Part shown: positions 51,804 through 52,729 of the stretch, one piece after another
Layout: the number at the start of each line of letters is the position of its first letter
Position numbering within the stretch: position 1 is the stretch's first letter
NCBI GenBank assembly: GCA_903887455.1
Contig: CAISPT010000085.1
Location: forward strand, 1 to 52,729
DNA from: an uncultured Opitutaceae bacterium
GTDB lineage: Bacteria; Verrucomicrobiota; Verrucomicrobiia; Opitutales; Opitutaceae
Reading direction: 5' to 3'
DNA length: 52,729 nt
The notes under the pieces: model-generated
Databases searched by the model: none
The model's input: only the letters and a program-made list of their open reading frames with translations
What the model was told of the DNA's origin: nothing
Position numbers and translations under genes: made by a program

Positions 51804-52729
51804 ATGCCCACGTCCGACGAAAACAAGGTAATCCTCGAGATCTCAGAGTACTCGCTCCACGCGCTGAGGGTGAGCAAGGGGGTCGTTGAGGCGGGGGGCG
51901 AGTGCCTGCTGGAGAACAAGCCCGCAGTCGAGGCCCTCCTCGATGCGGTGGCGCCGGCGAGGAAGACCGAGGGCCTGCCCGTCACGGTGGGTGTGTGGCC
52001 CGGCCAGGCCGGATGGCACGTTTCCACGTCGACGGAGGCGATGCTCGACCGCACCCCCGACGCGATTCGGGCCATCGCCCTCGCCGACCAGAAGGAGCCC
52101 ATCCTCTTCGCCGTGTGCAACGCCAACGACGGCGGCGCGGTCCTGCCGGACGGGCTCGACAAATGGGTCCTCGCGCATTCGCCGCAGGAGGCGCAGATGA
52201 AGGTGGGCCTGGTTCTGAAGGACCTCAATGCCGACGCGGAGGGCGCCACGCCTGCAGCCCTGGCGTCGCTGGGCTCGGTGACCGCGGCGATCAAGCGTGG
52301 GGCCGGCGAGGCGCCCGTGATCGTCTGGGACCTCGGGGCCAAGGCCTCGACCCTGATCCTTGTCACGGGCGACGGGGCAGACGCCTGCGCACCCTGCGCG
52401 ATCGGCGTGGAGTCCATCTTCGAAGCAGTCCAGCAGGCCCTTAAGTTGAAGTTCCGCGGAGCAGCCGAGAGGTTATTCTTCAACGAGACGTACGACTTCA
52501 CCGACGCCGGCCCGAAGATCGGGGCCGCGATCGCCGCGCGCCTAAAGGAGGCGGTTGCCGCCCTACCCTCGTGCGCGGCGACGCCGGCCCTCACCTGCCT
52601 CGGGCTGACCGCGAAGCAGTCCTGGTTCGTGCGCGAGAGCGCGGCCTCGGCCGGTCTCGTCCCGTGGACGCCGGACCTGGCGGCAGTGGCCGCCGGACTC
52701 GGTCTCTCCTTTGCCAGCGCCGAGGTCCA
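51804..52729 (+). CDS. PilM/ASKHA-like protein, partial at window end
   Basis: An open frame of 308 codons from ATG 51804 runs off the window. It starts MPTSDENKVILEISEYSLHALRVSKGV and later has VIVWDLGAKASTLILVTGDG, close to the phosphate-binding D-x-G-x-x-x-T-x-L loop of PilM/FtsA-type ATPases, then IGVESIFEAVQQALKLK. PilM-like proteins pair with PilN in type IV pilus platforms; no pil genes are visible, so this is a structural inference only. Confidence 0.55.
   Translation, partial: MPTSDENKVILEISEYSLHALRVSKGVVEAGGECLLENKPAVEALLDAVAPARKTEGLPVTVGVWPGQAGWHVSTSTEAMLDRTPDAIRAIALADQKEPILFAVCNANDGGAVLPDGLDKWVLAHSPQEAQMKVGLVLKDLNADAEGATPAALASLGSVTAAIKRGAGEAPVIVWDLGAKASTLILVTGDGADACAPCAIGVESIFEAVQQALKLKFRGAAERLFFNETYDFTDAGPKIGAAIAARLKEAVAALPSCAATPALTCLGLTAKQSWFVRESAASAGLVPWTPDLAAVAAGLGLSFASAEV

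Noticed and set aside
50786-52594. Long leftward 602-codon frame opposite lpdA and following genes
   Set aside because: Low-complexity Leu/Arg/Ser composition, no motif, and conflicts with three well-supported rightward genes.

Overview
The window is GC-rich, densely packed chromosomal DNA that looks like Verrucomicrobia, most likely the Opitutaceae/Opitutales side. This is inferred from gene content: a eukaryotic-type glutamine synthetase II, a GldA/GldF/GldG plus DUF4340 cluster, a Tat-exported Gfo/Idh/MocA oxidoreductase, CHASE2 and FecR proteins, and few clear Shine-Dalgarno sites. It has not been tested by a database search. Only the first ~0.9 kb looks acquired: it holds the 5' end of an IS3-type transposase orfA, a TspO-like gene of lower GC, and the T-arm/acceptor end of a tRNA without its 5' half.

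Layout. 1-0.97 kb: mobile-element edge and tRNA remnant. 1.2-16.4 kb: metabolic and envelope genes (Gfo/Idh oxidoreductase, rlmA, esterase/propeller protein, glpF-glpK, sialidase-like protein, CheX, two large membrane proteins, an SRPBCC protein, a nucleoside deaminase with xanthine phosphoribosyltransferase, a histidine phosphatase, CbpA/DnaJ). 16.6-19.9 kb: a four-gene unit of MFS transporter, RidA, a metal-site-less creatininase homologue and an intact creatininase. 19.9-28.5 kb: DUF3300 protein and PhzF, then a leftward run of glutamine synthetase (sigma54-like promoter, strong terminator), O-antigen-ligase-like protein, FecR protein and CHASE2 adenylate/guanylate cyclase. 28.8-30.4 kb: an overlapping unit of minimal kinase-like protein, PP2C phosphatase and gamma-glutamylcyclotransferase.

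30.4-35.9 kb, leftward: a response regulator and a degenerate M50/CNBD membrane protein; an ECF sigma factor with two small membrane proteins arranged like a CnrH/CnrY/CnrX system; the SRP RNA gene; and dnaX. The dnaX reading frame ends just after a run of ten A residues, and the -1 frame continues for 110 codons, so two products (gamma/tau) are predicted. 36.2-44.8 kb: leuA behind a structured leader, rlmN, the gliding-type ABC cluster, and metF, whose start codon lies inside a perfect 12-bp inverted repeat. 44.8-52.7 kb: a SUI1/eIF1 homologue, the 2-oxoglutarate dehydrogenase operon sucA-sucB-lpdA, a coiled-coil protein, and a PilM/ASKHA-like gene cut by the window end.

The most interesting signals are the dnaX slippery site with its extension frame, the pseudo-creatininase/creatininase pair, the metal-ligand-poor CnrYXH-like sigma system, the PqqD/M50/CNBD fusion in which the expected catalytic and nucleotide-contact residues are missing, the 138-residue kinase fold coupled to a PP2C phosphatase, and the metF operator/hairpin.
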